A stretch of 64,000 bases of DNA from Deltaproteobacteria bacterium (GTDB lineage: Bacteria > Desulfobacterota > Desulfobacteria > Desulfobacterales > Desulfatirhabdiaceae), in the NCBI GenBank assembly GCA_016219185.1, contig JACRBZ010000012.1, positions 1-64,000 on the forward strand. Direction: 5' to 3'. Positions within the stretch are counted from its first letter, which is position 1; every line of letters begins with the position of its first letter. The notes beneath the pieces were generated by a model. That model was not told where the DNA came from and ran no database searches. It saw nothing but the letters and a program-made list of their open reading frames with translations. The position numbers and the translations under genes were made by a program. Shown here one piece after another: positions 42,912 to 51,832 of the stretch.

Positions 42912-44216
42912 TTATTTCGCACCAGCAGCTTTTAATATTTCCACAACTTCACTATGACCGTTTGATTCTGCCGTATTTAACGCATCGCTGCCGTCTGACA
43001 TTTTCAAGTTCACTTTCGCACCCTTGGCAATCAGGAGTTTGACAATGTTCACATCTCCTTGCCCGGAAGCCATAATCAACGCTGTACCGCCATCGGACGC
43101 CTTTGCATTTACGTTTGCACCTTTTGCAAGCAAAACCTTAATACAATCCGCATTGCCTTGTGCGGACGCCTTAATCAACGCCGTTGCGCCATTTGCCGTC
43201 TGTGCATTCACATCTGCGCCATTGGCAAGCAATTGCGTAACGATTTCCGTGTTGTCTTCCTCAGACGCCATAATCAATGCCGTGAAGCCCTCGTTATCTT
43301 TTGCGTTCACATTCGCACCCTTCTCAAGGAGAATTTTGACGCAGTCCACGAAACCTTTCCCTGCGGCCCTCATCAACGCCGTAGCACCCTCGTTATCTTT
43401 TGCGTTCACATCTGCACCCCTGGCTATCAACCGAGCGATAACGTCTGCGTTGTCTTCCTCGGACGCCATCATCAACGCCGTAGCACCCTCGTTATCTTTT
43501 GCGTTCACATTCGCACCCTTGGCGAGTAACTGGGAAACAACTTCCACATTGCCTTTCCTGGCGGTCCTCATCAAGGCTATATCACCCTCATTATCCATCG
43601 AATTCACGTCCGAACCCTTTATTGCCCTCATCAACGCCGTGAACCCTTCGTTATCTTCAGCGTTTACATCCGCACCACTGGCAAGTAATAGAGATACAAC
43701 GTCTGCATGGGCTTGATCTGCCGCCCATAATAGCGGGGTGACATTCTCGCCGTCCTTCTCGTTCACATTCGCGCCCTTTGCTATCAACTTGGATACAATT
43801 TCCACATTGCCTTTCCCGGCGGCCCTTATCAACGCCGTATCACCATCGTTATCCTTTAAGTTAACGTCCGCACCCTTGGCTATCAACCGGGAAGCTACGT
43901 CTGCGTGATCTTCATGGAGCGCCCATAACAATGCCGTATCACCCTCGTTATCCCTTATGTTCGTGTCCGCACCACTGACAATCAACTGAGAAACAATGTC
44001 CATATTGCCTTTCTTTGCTGCTATAATTAATGCTGAAGCTCCCTCGTTGTCTTTCGTGTTCACGTTCGCACCATTCTTAAGGCAATTTTTTATTGCTTTA
44101 AGATCGCCTTCTTCAGCCGCTTTTAAAAGATCACTGTTTACATCGGTCCTTGAACAGGCGCAAAAAATCGAAATCATAACAAACATGGTTGCAATGCTTC
44201 CCTTTGAAAGTCTCAT
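42912..44216 (-). CDS. ankyrin-repeat lipoprotein
   Basis: 434 residues. N-terminal signal with lipobox-like IFCAC, then about 13 ankyrin repeats of 33 residues (consensus GATALMxASxxGNADVVxxLLAKGANVNAKDNE). The repeats are near-identical at DNA level in the middle (43260-43520), so recent duplication is likely. The sixth repeat (around 43590-43640) is shortened to FTALMRAIKGSDVNSMDNEG, lacking the second helix. Envelope-attached protein-protein interaction scaffold; partner unknown. Confidence 0.88.
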   Translation of the reverse strand: MRLSKGSIATMFVMISIFCACSRTDVNSDLLKAAEEGDLKAIKNCLKNGANVNTKDNEGASALIIAAKKGNMDIVSQLIVSGADTNIRDNEGDTALLWALHEDHADVASRLIAKGADVNLKDNDGDTALIRAAGKGNVEIVSKLIAKGANVNEKDGENVTPLLWAADQAHADVVSLLLASGADVNAEDNEGFTALMRAIKGSDVNSMDNEGDIALMRTARKGNVEVVSQLLAKGANVNAKDNEGATALMMASEEDNADVIARLIARGADVNAKDNEGATALMRAAGKGFVDCVKILLEKGANVNAKDNEGFTALIMASEEDNTEIVTQLLANGADVNAQTANGATALIKASAQGNADCIKVLLAKGANVNAKASDGGTALIMASGQGDVNIVKLLIAKGAKVNLKMSDGSDALNTAESNGHSEVVEILKAAGAK

Positions 44217-44397
44217 GGTAAACAGCTCCTGTTTTTTAATAATTATTTCTTTGTTTTATTCTATTCAAACGCAATACATGTCAAGAAGGAATTTTAAAAT
44301 TCGTTTGCGTATAATGACGGTATGGCTTCGGGATGCTCATCTTAAGGCAGGATTCCCCCCTCAATATTTCCCCTTCTTGACAAGATGATTCCGATAT

Positions 44398-44419
44398 GCT
44401 ATCGCATGACATAGATAGC
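44398..44419. promoter_or_regulatory. candidate LexA operator
   Basis: GCTATC-N10-GATAGC is a perfect inverted repeat 25 bp upstream of the lexA start and within the expected promoter. It resembles autoregulatory LexA boxes in spacing, though it is not the E. coli or Bacillus consensus. No second copy was found in the window. Confidence 0.45.
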
Positions 44420-44443
44420 TAATGATATAAGATCGAGGAAAAT

Positions 44444-45061
44444 ATGGAAAATCTTACCAAACGCCAGAAGGAGGTTCTGGACTTTGTTACCCGGTGCATT
44501 GACACACTCGGGGCTCCGCCAACCCTTCGGGAGATTTCCGCACATATCGGTACCCGCGGCACAGCGACTGCGCTTCACCATTTACAAGCCATCGAGAAAA
44601 AAGGTTATCTACGCCGAAGGGAAGGCAGTTCCCGGGGCATTGCCCTGACCGAAAAAACCGTAAGACCTGAAGCACTTATTTCTCTTCCCATTGTCGGAAC
44701 GGTCAGCGCCGGTCTTCCCCAGCCAGCGGTTGAAAGCATTGAAGGCTACTGCGCCATTTCCCCGGAATGGGTGAAAGGCGATGGCTGTTTCTTCCTGAAA
44801 GTCAGGGGAGAAAGCATGATCGAGGCGCACATCCTGGATGGCGATCTGGCCCTGATCCGGCCCCAGCCAACCGCCGAAAACGGGGAAATCGTCGTTGCGC
44901 TGATAGACGGCGCTGCAACCTTGAAGCGTTACTACCATGAAGGTGATCACATCCGCCTCCAACCCGAAAATCGCCAAATGGGTCCCATTCTAATTCATGA
45001 AAACGATGCGGAAACCATCATCGTCGGAAAACTACTGAAAACCATACGGAGCCATGACTGA
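44444..45061 (+). CDS. lexA: SOS repressor LexA
   Basis: 205 residues. N-terminal winged helix (LTKRQKEVLDFV, APPTLREISAHIG), Ala-Gly cleavage site in GTVSAGLPQPA, catalytic Ser in VRGESMIEAHILDGD and Lys in GAATLKRYYHEG. First gene of a lexA-hypothetical-dinB operon. Confidence 0.95.
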   Translation: MENLTKRQKEVLDFVTRCIDTLGAPPTLREISAHIGTRGTATALHHLQAIEKKGYLRRREGSSRGIALTEKTVRPEALISLPIVGTVSAGLPQPAVESIEGYCAISPEWVKGDGCFFLKVRGESMIEAHILDGDLALIRPQPTAENGEIVVALIDGAATLKRYYHEGDHIRLQPENRQMGPILIHENDAETIIVGKLLKTIRSHD

Positions 45062-45341
45062 GATGATGTTGAGAGGCGATCCCATTCGTATTGCCGTCAT
45101 CTATGAACCGGGAAAACGCATCCGGCCGGTCTGGTTTGAACTGAACCGTAAACAGCACATGGTTATCGAAACCACATATCAGTGGCGGAACAAAATCGGC
45201 GATGTCCATTTTTTGCATTATACGGTCACGGACGGCGAGGCCGTGTATGAGCTTGTTTTCAGCCCGCTTGACCAGACCTGGACATTGAATGCCCAGCAGA
45301 CGGAACAATGTCATGAACGACCGGATCATTCTTCATCTTGA
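45054..45341 (+). CDS. conserved-looking small protein between lexA and dinB
   Basis: 95 residues starting at an ATG that overlaps the lexA stop by 8 bp (GGAG just upstream) and overlapping the dinB start by 29 bp. Contains IRIAVIYEPGKRIRPVWFEL and YQWRNKIGDVHFLHYTV. No family named with confidence. The tight coupling suggests an SOS role. Confidence 0.72.
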   Translation: MTEMMLRGDPIRIAVIYEPGKRIRPVWFELNRKQHMVIETTYQWRNKIGDVHFLHYTVTDGEAVYELVFSPLDQTWTLNAQQTEQCHERPDHSSS

Positions 45342-46545
45342 CATGAATGCATTTTTTGCCAGCGTCGAGCAGCAGGCAAATCCGGCATTGCGGGGAAAAC
45401 CGATTGCTGTCATTGGCTCCAGTGGCAGAACGGTGATCACGACTGCCTCATATGAAGCCCGAAAATATGGTGTTAAGACCGGCATGGCCATATGGGAGGC
45501 AAAACGCCAGTGCCCCCAACTCATTCTTGTCATTGGCGACAACCGCAAATACACCTATACATCGTCCCGGATTTTTCGCATGATGCTCGATTACACACCG
45601 CTTGTGGAGGTATTCAGTATCGACGAGGCATTTCTCGATGTCACACATTCCCTTAAAATATTCGGTGCTCCGGAGCGTATTGGGTACCTGCTGAAAGCCC
45701 GGATAAAGCATCGTTTTGGCCTGACTTGTTCTGTCGGCATAGGTCCCAACAAACTTCTTGCCAAACTTGCCAGTGATATGAAAAAACCGGATGGGCTTAC
45801 GATCATCCGTCCCGATGAGGTGTCTCAAGTCATAGATCCCCTGCCCATCAAGGATCTTTGCGGTATCGGCTCCCGTATGGAGCGTCATTTGAATCTTCTG
45901 GGGATTAAGACATGTGGGGACCTGGGACGGTTTCCGGTTGATATTCTGAAAAGAAAATTTGGTGTTACCGGCCTGCATTTGCATGATATGGGGCTGGGTA
46001 TTGATCACAGTCCGGTGATTCCGGCAAGTGATCAGGACAGGGTTAAATCCGTTGGACACTCCATGACCCTGAGCCGGGACATTTCCAGGCGCCAGGATAT
46101 TCTCAAATACCTGCTCCAGTTATCTGAAATGGTGGGCAGGCGGGCCAGGCGTTACGGCGTTTCCGGTAAAACGATCAGCCTGTATGTTCGTTATGCCGAC
46201 TTTTATTCCAGCTTTGGCAAACAGCAGACTCTGGCCAATCCCATAAACCAGAGCGATGACATCTACAGAGCGGCGGTCGATATCCTGAATACGGTCGAGC
46301 TTCAGCAGCCAGTGCGGCTTCTCGGGGTGCGGCTGACCAATTTACAGCATCGGGTCGCCCAACTTCCTTTGTTCCCGCAGGAACGAAGAAAGGCGCTCAT
46401 GGTCCGGGCCATGGATGCCGTAAATAACCGGTACGGAGACTTTACCGTAACCTTTGCCAGCCTTATGGATACCCAAGAAAAGGGCAGTCACGTGATTTCG
46501 CCGGCATGGCGACCCAACGGGATTCGGTGTGTCGACGTAAAGTAA
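45313..46545 (+). CDS. dinB: DNA polymerase IV
   Basis: 410 residues of Y-family polymerase: catalytic LHLDMNAFFASVEQQ and SIDEAFLDVT, HhH region KPDGLTIIRPDEV and LCGIGSRMERHLNLLGI, and a little-finger domain. Error-prone translesion polymerase under SOS control. ATG 45313 chosen because the family starts a few residues before LDMNAFFASVE. Confidence 0.93.
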   Translation: MNDRIILHLDMNAFFASVEQQANPALRGKPIAVIGSSGRTVITTASYEARKYGVKTGMAIWEAKRQCPQLILVIGDNRKYTYTSSRIFRMMLDYTPLVEVFSIDEAFLDVTHSLKIFGAPERIGYLLKARIKHRFGLTCSVGIGPNKLLAKLASDMKKPDGLTIIRPDEVSQVIDPLPIKDLCGIGSRMERHLNLLGIKTCGDLGRFPVDILKRKFGVTGLHLHDMGLGIDHSPVIPASDQDRVKSVGHSMTLSRDISRRQDILKYLLQLSEMVGRRARRYGVSGKTISLYVRYADFYSSFGKQQTLANPINQSDDIYRAAVDILNTVELQQPVRLLGVRLTNLQHRVAQLPLFPQERRKALMVRAMDAVNNRYGDFTVTFASLMDTQEKGSHVISPAWRPNGIRCVDVK

Positions 46546-46638
46546 TTTTTTGATTTGAGGTGGAACCAAAGGCCGGGAAAACCATCATAGGGTTTCTCAA
46601 TCCACAAATATCCCTCAAAAAAACAGAAAGGAAAGTTT

Positions 46639-47841
46639 ATGATCGATGATGATGGCTTCAATGTGTCGAGTAATCAAGGCTCATCAGGCGATGACCGTTA
46701 CGACGAAGAGACGACGACGGGTTGGGGCGGCCGGATCGGAGAATCCCTGAAGGGACTTCTTTTTGGGATTGTTCTCACGGTTTGCGCCGGCATCCTGCTC
46801 TTCTGGAACGAGGGTAGAACGGTGAAAATGTCGCGGGCTCTGGACGAAACATCCAACATCCTCGTCTCCCTGCAAACACCTGCTGTCGATCCCGTAAACA
46901 ATGGAAAACCGGTCCATGTTACGGGAGATGCTGGAACCGTGGAAGTTCTGTCCGACAAATCCTTCGGGGTTTCCGGCAATGCCATCAGGCTAAGGCGTTC
47001 AGTTGAGATTTACCAGTGGAAGGAAGCGCAGCAAACCGAAACGACCAAGAACCTTGGCGGGAGTTCAACCAAGCATACAACTTACACTTATACGAAGGTA
47101 TGGTCCGATCACCTCAATAGTTCGGCCGCTTTCAAAAAGCCCGAGGGCCATGCGAATCCGGCACAGGTTGCGTATGGTACTCAGGACTTCTGGGCCAACG
47201 AGGTCAAGCTGGGGAGTTTCAATCTGCCTCGAAGTCTGCTGCAGAAGCTCACAAACTTTGAAAGCCTGCCCATGGAGCCATCTCTCACGGAAAAAATGCC
47301 CGCGCCGTTGAAAAGCCAGGCACAAGTACTGGGTGATTGGTGCTACCTTGGAAACCCTCAGACGCCTGGCATTGGAGACTTGAGAGTTAAATTCGAAATC
47401 ATCCGACCCGGGACCGTGAGCATTGTGGCAAGGCAGGTGCAGAACACGTTTGAACCTTACACCGCCAGTTCTGGAAAGACGGTCGAACTCATCGAACCCG
47501 GAATTCACAGCCCGGACAGCATGTTCACCGACGCCAAGAATGAAAACAAGATGATTGCCTGGGTACTGCGCGCTGTCGGGGCTGTTTGCATTTACATCGG
47601 TATATTCTTAATCATGAGGCCCTTTTCCGTATTCCTTGACGTCATTCCGCTCATAGGTAACATTGCCGGGTTCGGTATAGGCCTGGCTGCCATGGTGATC
47701 GCCTTGATTTTGTCTCTCCTGATAATCGCTGCCGCATGGTTTAGTTACCGCCCTTTATTGTCCGTTGTCCTGGTATGCGCGGTTGTTGTGTCGATCCTGC
47801 TGATGGGGATGACAAAAAAGCGTCGGATCGCCGGCGCCTGA
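46639..47841 (+). CDS. TMEM43 family membrane protein
   Basis: 400 residues: one N-terminal membrane helix (LKGLLFGIVLTVCAGILLFW followed by NEGR, the family hallmark), a large extracytoplasmic domain, and three C-terminal helices (about residues 315-395). Matches the bacterial TMEM43 family. Function unknown. Confidence 0.82.
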   Translation: MIDDDGFNVSSNQGSSGDDRYDEETTTGWGGRIGESLKGLLFGIVLTVCAGILLFWNEGRTVKMSRALDETSNILVSLQTPAVDPVNNGKPVHVTGDAGTVEVLSDKSFGVSGNAIRLRRSVEIYQWKEAQQTETTKNLGGSSTKHTTYTYTKVWSDHLNSSAAFKKPEGHANPAQVAYGTQDFWANEVKLGSFNLPRSLLQKLTNFESLPMEPSLTEKMPAPLKSQAQVLGDWCYLGNPQTPGIGDLRVKFEIIRPGTVSIVARQVQNTFEPYTASSGKTVELIEPGIHSPDSMFTDAKNENKMIAWVLRAVGAVCIYIGIFLIMRPFSVFLDVIPLIGNIAGFGIGLAAMVIALILSLLIIAAAWFSYRPLLSVVLVCAVVVSILLMGMTKKRRIAGA

Positions 47842-48100
47842 TCGCATCGACCTGTGCGAGACGAGCCATCACGTGAAGCCATTAAGGTCCGGTTGACACC
47901 TTCGTATAATCCAAAATGGCCTTAAGCAAAGATGTCCACTTTCGGCTGAGTGATCGTACCGTTTCGGCTGATCCAAAACCATTTTTGGGAAACAACCGTA
48001 CCTGGGAAAATGAATTATTGAATTCGATGCAGCTTTTTGGTTCTATGCACTGATATTTGAGAAAGTCATCGGTTCCCAGACGACCATCCTGAAAACGTTA

Positions 48101-49471
48101 TCAATTGGGAATAACGCCATAGTTTGTAACCAGAAAGTAGATTTTTCCCCCAGTGGAAAGAGCCGGATCATATTTTAAATCCGCCCACAAATGTGTGCTT
48201 CCATTCGGAAGCAGGACATCGGGAATATGGATTTTCAAATCGCTGGACAGCGTTGATGCGGCACATGGATAAGAAGGATTGCTCATGATACCAAAAGTCG
48301 TCAACATGAAAGGTATTGACTTTGGATCAGCCGGATTTGACTTATAAATAAAATCCGCCCAAAATGTTAGGGTCTTTGATTCTGGGCTGACATAGGAAAG
48401 ATATGGTATATGAAGCAATAGATTCGCATCTATAGTTGCAATACACACTGTAGCTATATCCGCTATCTTACCGATCCTGCCACCGTTATTCTCCGTGAAC
48501 CAGAGGTTCCCGTCAGGCCCCGGGGTAATCCCATTAGGACGACTGCCGGGGGTAATACCTGCAGAAAACTCGGTCACAACTCCCGATGGGGTGATCCTTC
48601 CGATCTTGTTGCCATTTACTTCATGGTTCTCCGTGAACCAGAGGTTTCCGTCCGGTCCCGTGGTAATCCCATCAGGCCGACTGCCGGGGGTAATGCCTGC
48701 AGAAAATTCGGTCACAACTCCGGATGGGGTAATCTTTCCGATCTTGTTGCCATAAAACTCCGTGAACCAGAGGTTTCCGTCCGGCCCCGAGGCAATCCCA
48801 TTAGGCCCACTGAGATAGGAAACGGGAAACTCGGTGACAACTCCGGATGGCGTGATCTTTCCGATCTTGTCGCCATAAAACTCCGTGAACCAGAGGTTTC
48901 CATCTGGCCCGGTGGTAATCCCATTAGGCCAACTATTAGGGGTAATGCCTTCAGAATACAAGGTGATAGCTCCAGATGGGGTAATCTTTCCGATCTTGTG
49001 GGCAGATTGCACCGTGAACCAGAGGTTTCCGTCCGGCCCCGGGGTAATCCCATGCCCCGGGGTAATCCCAGTCGGCGTAATGTCATCGGAAATACCAGTA
49101 GAATACTCGGTGACAACGCCTGATGGGGTTATTTTTCCAATGCCTTTACCATAGTACTCCGTGAACCAAAGATTTCCATCCGGCCCCGGGGTAATCGCAT
49201 TAGGGCGGCTTCCGGTGGTAATACCTTCAGAAAACTCGGTGACAACTCCGGATGGGGTGATCTTTCCGATCTTGTTGTCCATAAACTCCGTGAACCAGAG
49301 ATTTCCATCAGATCCTGCTGTAATCCCGCTTGGCACACAGTAAGGAAAGGAAATACCATTAGAAAACTCGGTAATGGTCAGGCTCCTGGCATACATGGGT
49401 TGGAATAAGCCGATCAATAAAAAGATGCCAGTAACGCTCAAAATAAGTCTCGAATATCTTATCGCCATCAT
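48101..49471 (-). CDS. secreted Vgb-like beta-propeller with shared C-terminal module
   Basis: 456 residues. Signal peptide about 1-28, then about seven propeller blades with the unit TGPDGNLWFTEFYGDKIGKI followed by TPSGVVTEFSAGITPGSRPN, the virginiamycin-B-lyase-like repeat. The C-terminal ~110 residues (NLLLHIPYLSY, LKIHIPDVLLPNGSTHLWAD) match the end of the secreted protein at 8737-10095. GAGGGG lies 6 bp before the start. Exported; role unknown. Confidence 0.83.
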   Translation of the reverse strand: MMAIRYSRLILSVTGIFLLIGLFQPMYARSLTITEFSNGISFPYCVPSGITAGSDGNLWFTEFMDNKIGKITPSGVVTEFSEGITTGSRPNAITPGPDGNLWFTEYYGKGIGKITPSGVVTEYSTGISDDITPTGITPGHGITPGPDGNLWFTVQSAHKIGKITPSGAITLYSEGITPNSWPNGITTGPDGNLWFTEFYGDKIGKITPSGVVTEFPVSYLSGPNGIASGPDGNLWFTEFYGNKIGKITPSGVVTEFSAGITPGSRPDGITTGPDGNLWFTENHEVNGNKIGRITPSGVVTEFSAGITPGSRPNGITPGPDGNLWFTENNGGRIGKIADIATVCIATIDANLLLHIPYLSYVSPESKTLTFWADFIYKSNPADPKSIPFMLTTFGIMSNPSYPCAASTLSSDLKIHIPDVLLPNGSTHLWADLKYDPALSTGGKIYFLVTNYGVIPN

Positions 49472-49631
49472 TTATTTCCCCTCATCACCTTAATTTATAA
49501 GTAACCTGCAGTCTAAACAACCGCTGTAACCATTAGAACAATAAAGCCGAGAGATCCTCTGCTCATTTTTTATACAGTTTTTCCTTTCATTTGGTTTCTG
49601 CAAGAATTGAGTCCTCTGAGAACTGTCTCCC

Positions 49632-49650
49632 ATATCAGATTGAATGATAT
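49632..49650. promoter_or_regulatory. palindrome ATATCA-N7-TGATAT (copy 2)
   Basis: Same as 962-980 except GATTGAA in the spacer, with similar flanks (ATAT then a GGCCTGCA/GGTCTGCA motif about 15 bp on). About 160 bp upstream of the beta-propeller gene start, in the same orientation as copy 1. Confidence 0.45.
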
Positions 49651-49911
49651 ATGCAAGCGTTATATGGCCTGCACATCCCTCGTGTGGCTTGCTGCCGGCA
49701 TCGTCTCATTTTATCCAAAGAACACAGCGGTTATAAACCGGATCTGATACCACCCAAGGCCTGCTGTTCCTGCAATACAAAAATGTGGCGGTTCTGAATT
49801 GCGCGTAATGATCCTGTTTTGTCATCACTTGCCAGAAAATCGACTCGCAAATGTCCTTGACAGCATCCAGGGCAGGTGCTAACTGAAACTTTCTAAAAGC
49901 TGTTTTTTTAT

Positions 49912-49941
49912 CACCGATATAAATTCAGTTTGTTATCGGTG
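49912..49941. promoter_or_regulatory. inverted repeat before the PilZ gene
   Basis: CACCGATA and TATCGGTG are perfect 8-bp arms over 14 bp, 45 bp upstream of the PilZ start. It could be an operator or an mRNA hairpin. Confidence 0.4.
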
Positions 49942-49986
49942 TCATCAACTCTTTTTGCGGTTATTTTCAAGGAGGTTTTTTCGTAT

Positions 49987-50415
49987 ATGGATAAAAACCC
50001 GACTGATGAATCAAAACTGGTCGAAATAATCAGCGACATGGCCAAGAAGCTTTCTGTAAGGCAACAGCATGAATTGATCAATTATATTAAATTTATTGAA
50101 AAAGGAGATGAAAAAAGGGGCTCTAAGAGAAAGACCGTCAAAATCAGTGTGGATTACTCGGTGGAAGATAAATTCTATTCCGACATACTCGAAAACATCG
50201 GTGCCGGAGGCGCATTTATCAGAGCAACAAGGTTGTTTCAAATGGGGCATTCAACAAGTATGGTTGTTTCTCTTCCCGAGATGGAAAAAAATATAAAATT
50301 AAAAGGTGAAATCGTCAGGCTAACGGACGAGGGTTTCGGGGTAAGATTTACCGAGGAACATAATGAAATATTTGCTAATACGCAAAATGACCTTTGGCAT
50401 TTTCAGGCGTTTTAG
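49987..50415 (+). CDS. PilZ-domain protein
   Basis: 142 residues from ATG 49987 (AAGGAGG upstream). PilZ features: basic RGSKRKTVKISVDYSV start and DILENIGAGGAFIRA, in place of the usual D-x-S-x-x-G. Candidate cyclic-di-GMP receptor; the altered motif may weaken binding. It ends in a TAG. Confidence 0.72.
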   Translation: MDKNPTDESKLVEIISDMAKKLSVRQQHELINYIKFIEKGDEKRGSKRKTVKISVDYSVEDKFYSDILENIGAGGAFIRATRLFQMGHSTSMVVSLPEMEKNIKLKGEIVRLTDEGFGVRFTEEHNEIFANTQNDLWHFQAF

Positions 50416-50647
50416 CCGTCTTTATCTTGATTTCGTTTTCTGTCCCCTCCCCCACAAACGACAAATCCCGGCTTTTGTCCCGTGTTTTACAGATACGGTC
50501 CCTCATGTTCCACCCTTGCCTTTGGATTGAACTTGTGTCGATGTTATTATGTAATGCATTCATATCCGATTCGTGTCAAATCATGTTGGATTAGCTCTTT
50601 CCATAAAAATGAGGTTTCATGATATGTTTAATCAGTCAGGAGAAATA

Positions 50648-51100
50648 ATGAAAAAGCTTCAGTGGATTATTGTGGTTGTTTTGCTGCTGCTGGTACGGAG
50701 CAGCGCCGTACAGGCGGAAGAGTACAAGAATGTCGAGATAAAAAAACTGCTCACCTCGACAACGGCGAGTAATGGTCAGCCGCTCTCATATCTTCGGACG
50801 GATCATCCCGAAGTAACCGTTCTTGTTCTTCGTGTTCCGCCAGGGGGTTCAACCGGCTGGCACCAGCATCCCGTGCCGGTTTATGCGTACATGCTCGAAG
50901 GATCTCTCACCGTGGAAATGAAAGACGGCAAAACGTATGAATTCAGAAAAGGGAATGTGATTCTTGAAGAAATGAACGCCCTGCACAATGGTCATAATTC
51001 CGGCAGTGAGGCGGCAAGCCTCGTGGTTTTTTATACCGGAGAAACGGGTGTGCCGAATGTGATAAAGGAAGAATCTCAGGCATCTCCCGCGTCAAAATAA
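50648..51100 (+). CDS. exported cupin-domain protein
   Basis: 150 residues: signal peptide (WIIVVVLLLLVRSSAVQAEE), then a cupin barrel with PPGGSTGWHQHPVPVYAYML and KGNVILEEMNALHNGHNSGS. AGGAG precedes the start. Periplasmic; ligand unknown. Confidence 0.8.
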   Translation: MKKLQWIIVVVLLLLVRSSAVQAEEYKNVEIKKLLTSTTASNGQPLSYLRTDHPEVTVLVLRVPPGGSTGWHQHPVPVYAYMLEGSLTVEMKDGKTYEFRKGNVILEEMNALHNGHNSGSEAASLVVFYTGETGVPNVIKEESQASPASK

Positions 51101-51121
51101 AGGTATCTCCATCCAAAGTGC

Positions 51122-51832
51122 TCACGGAACGGTTAAAATATATAGACAACGTTCCGCGCCGAGAAAAGGGAGATTATAGGAAATGGTCCGGGAGTGCAGC
51201 ACGGTGCCGGCCTGGGACAGGCGGGAGATCAGGCTTGACACATCGGCCAGTTCTTCGCTGCTGATCCTGCCTTTCATGGCTATCATCATGCCGGCGGGAG
51301 CCAGAAGCGGCATCGCCATCTCAACAAAACGGGCCAGGTCCGTAAATGCCCGGCAGACAATGACCGAAAAAGAAGGGTTGCCGCCTCGAAGCGGGTCCGG
51401 GTTTGCCGAAAGCGCCTCAATGCGGGTTTGCAAGGCGGCGATGTTGACGAGCCCCAGCGTGCGGATGACATGACGCTGAAAACTGTTTTTCTTGCGGGAA
51501 GAATCGATCAGCGTGACCGCCAGGGAAGGCATCAGTATTTTGAGCGGAATCCCCGGGAAACCGCCGCCGGAGCCGATATCCAGCACGGAAGCTTCCGGAT
51601 GAACCCATCTGGCTATGGCCAGCGAATCCACAACGTGCTTGATGGCCACTTCCGACGGCAGGGTGATGGCGGTCAGGTTGGTTTTCCGGTTCCAGAGCAG
51701 CAATTCCCGAATGTGGGCGCTGAACTGCGCCACCTGGAACTCGGAAACCTGAACCCCCAGGCTTTCGGCACCGGTTACGATCAGCCGGTTCCATTCCGCA
51801 TCGCCGACTTCCATTTCATCAGGCTCAGACAC
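51122..51832 (-). CDS. rsmG: 16S rRNA (guanine527-N7)-methyltransferase
   Basis: 236 residues. SAM-binding SVLDIGSGGGFPGIPLKIL and LLLWNRKTNLTAIT identify RsmG (GidB). It modifies 16S rRNA G527. It overlaps the preceding CoA-transferase/GNAT gene by 8 bp. Confidence 0.94.
   Translation of the reverse strand: MSEPDEMEVGDAEWNRLIVTGAESLGVQVSEFQVAQFSAHIRELLLWNRKTNLTAITLPSEVAIKHVVDSLAIARWVHPEASVLDIGSGGGFPGIPLKILMPSLAVTLIDSSRKKNSFQRHVIRTLGLVNIAALQTRIEALSANPDPLRGGNPSFSVIVCRAFTDLARFVEMAMPLLAPAGMMIAMKGRISSEELADVSSLISRLSQAGTVLHSRTISYNLPFLGAERCLYILTVP

Larger units (their letters stand above)
49472..49986. other. intergenic region, about 515 bp
   Basis: Holds the promoter region of the beta-propeller gene, the second copy of the ATATCA-N7-TGATAT palindrome, and a CACCGATA/TATCGGTG inverted repeat just before the PilZ gene. 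No coding frame is convincing. Confidence 0.6.

Noticed and set aside
43000-44100. Dense DNA repeats that might be a CRISPR array
   Set aside because: The 99-bp periodicity encodes ankyrin repeats in one open frame.
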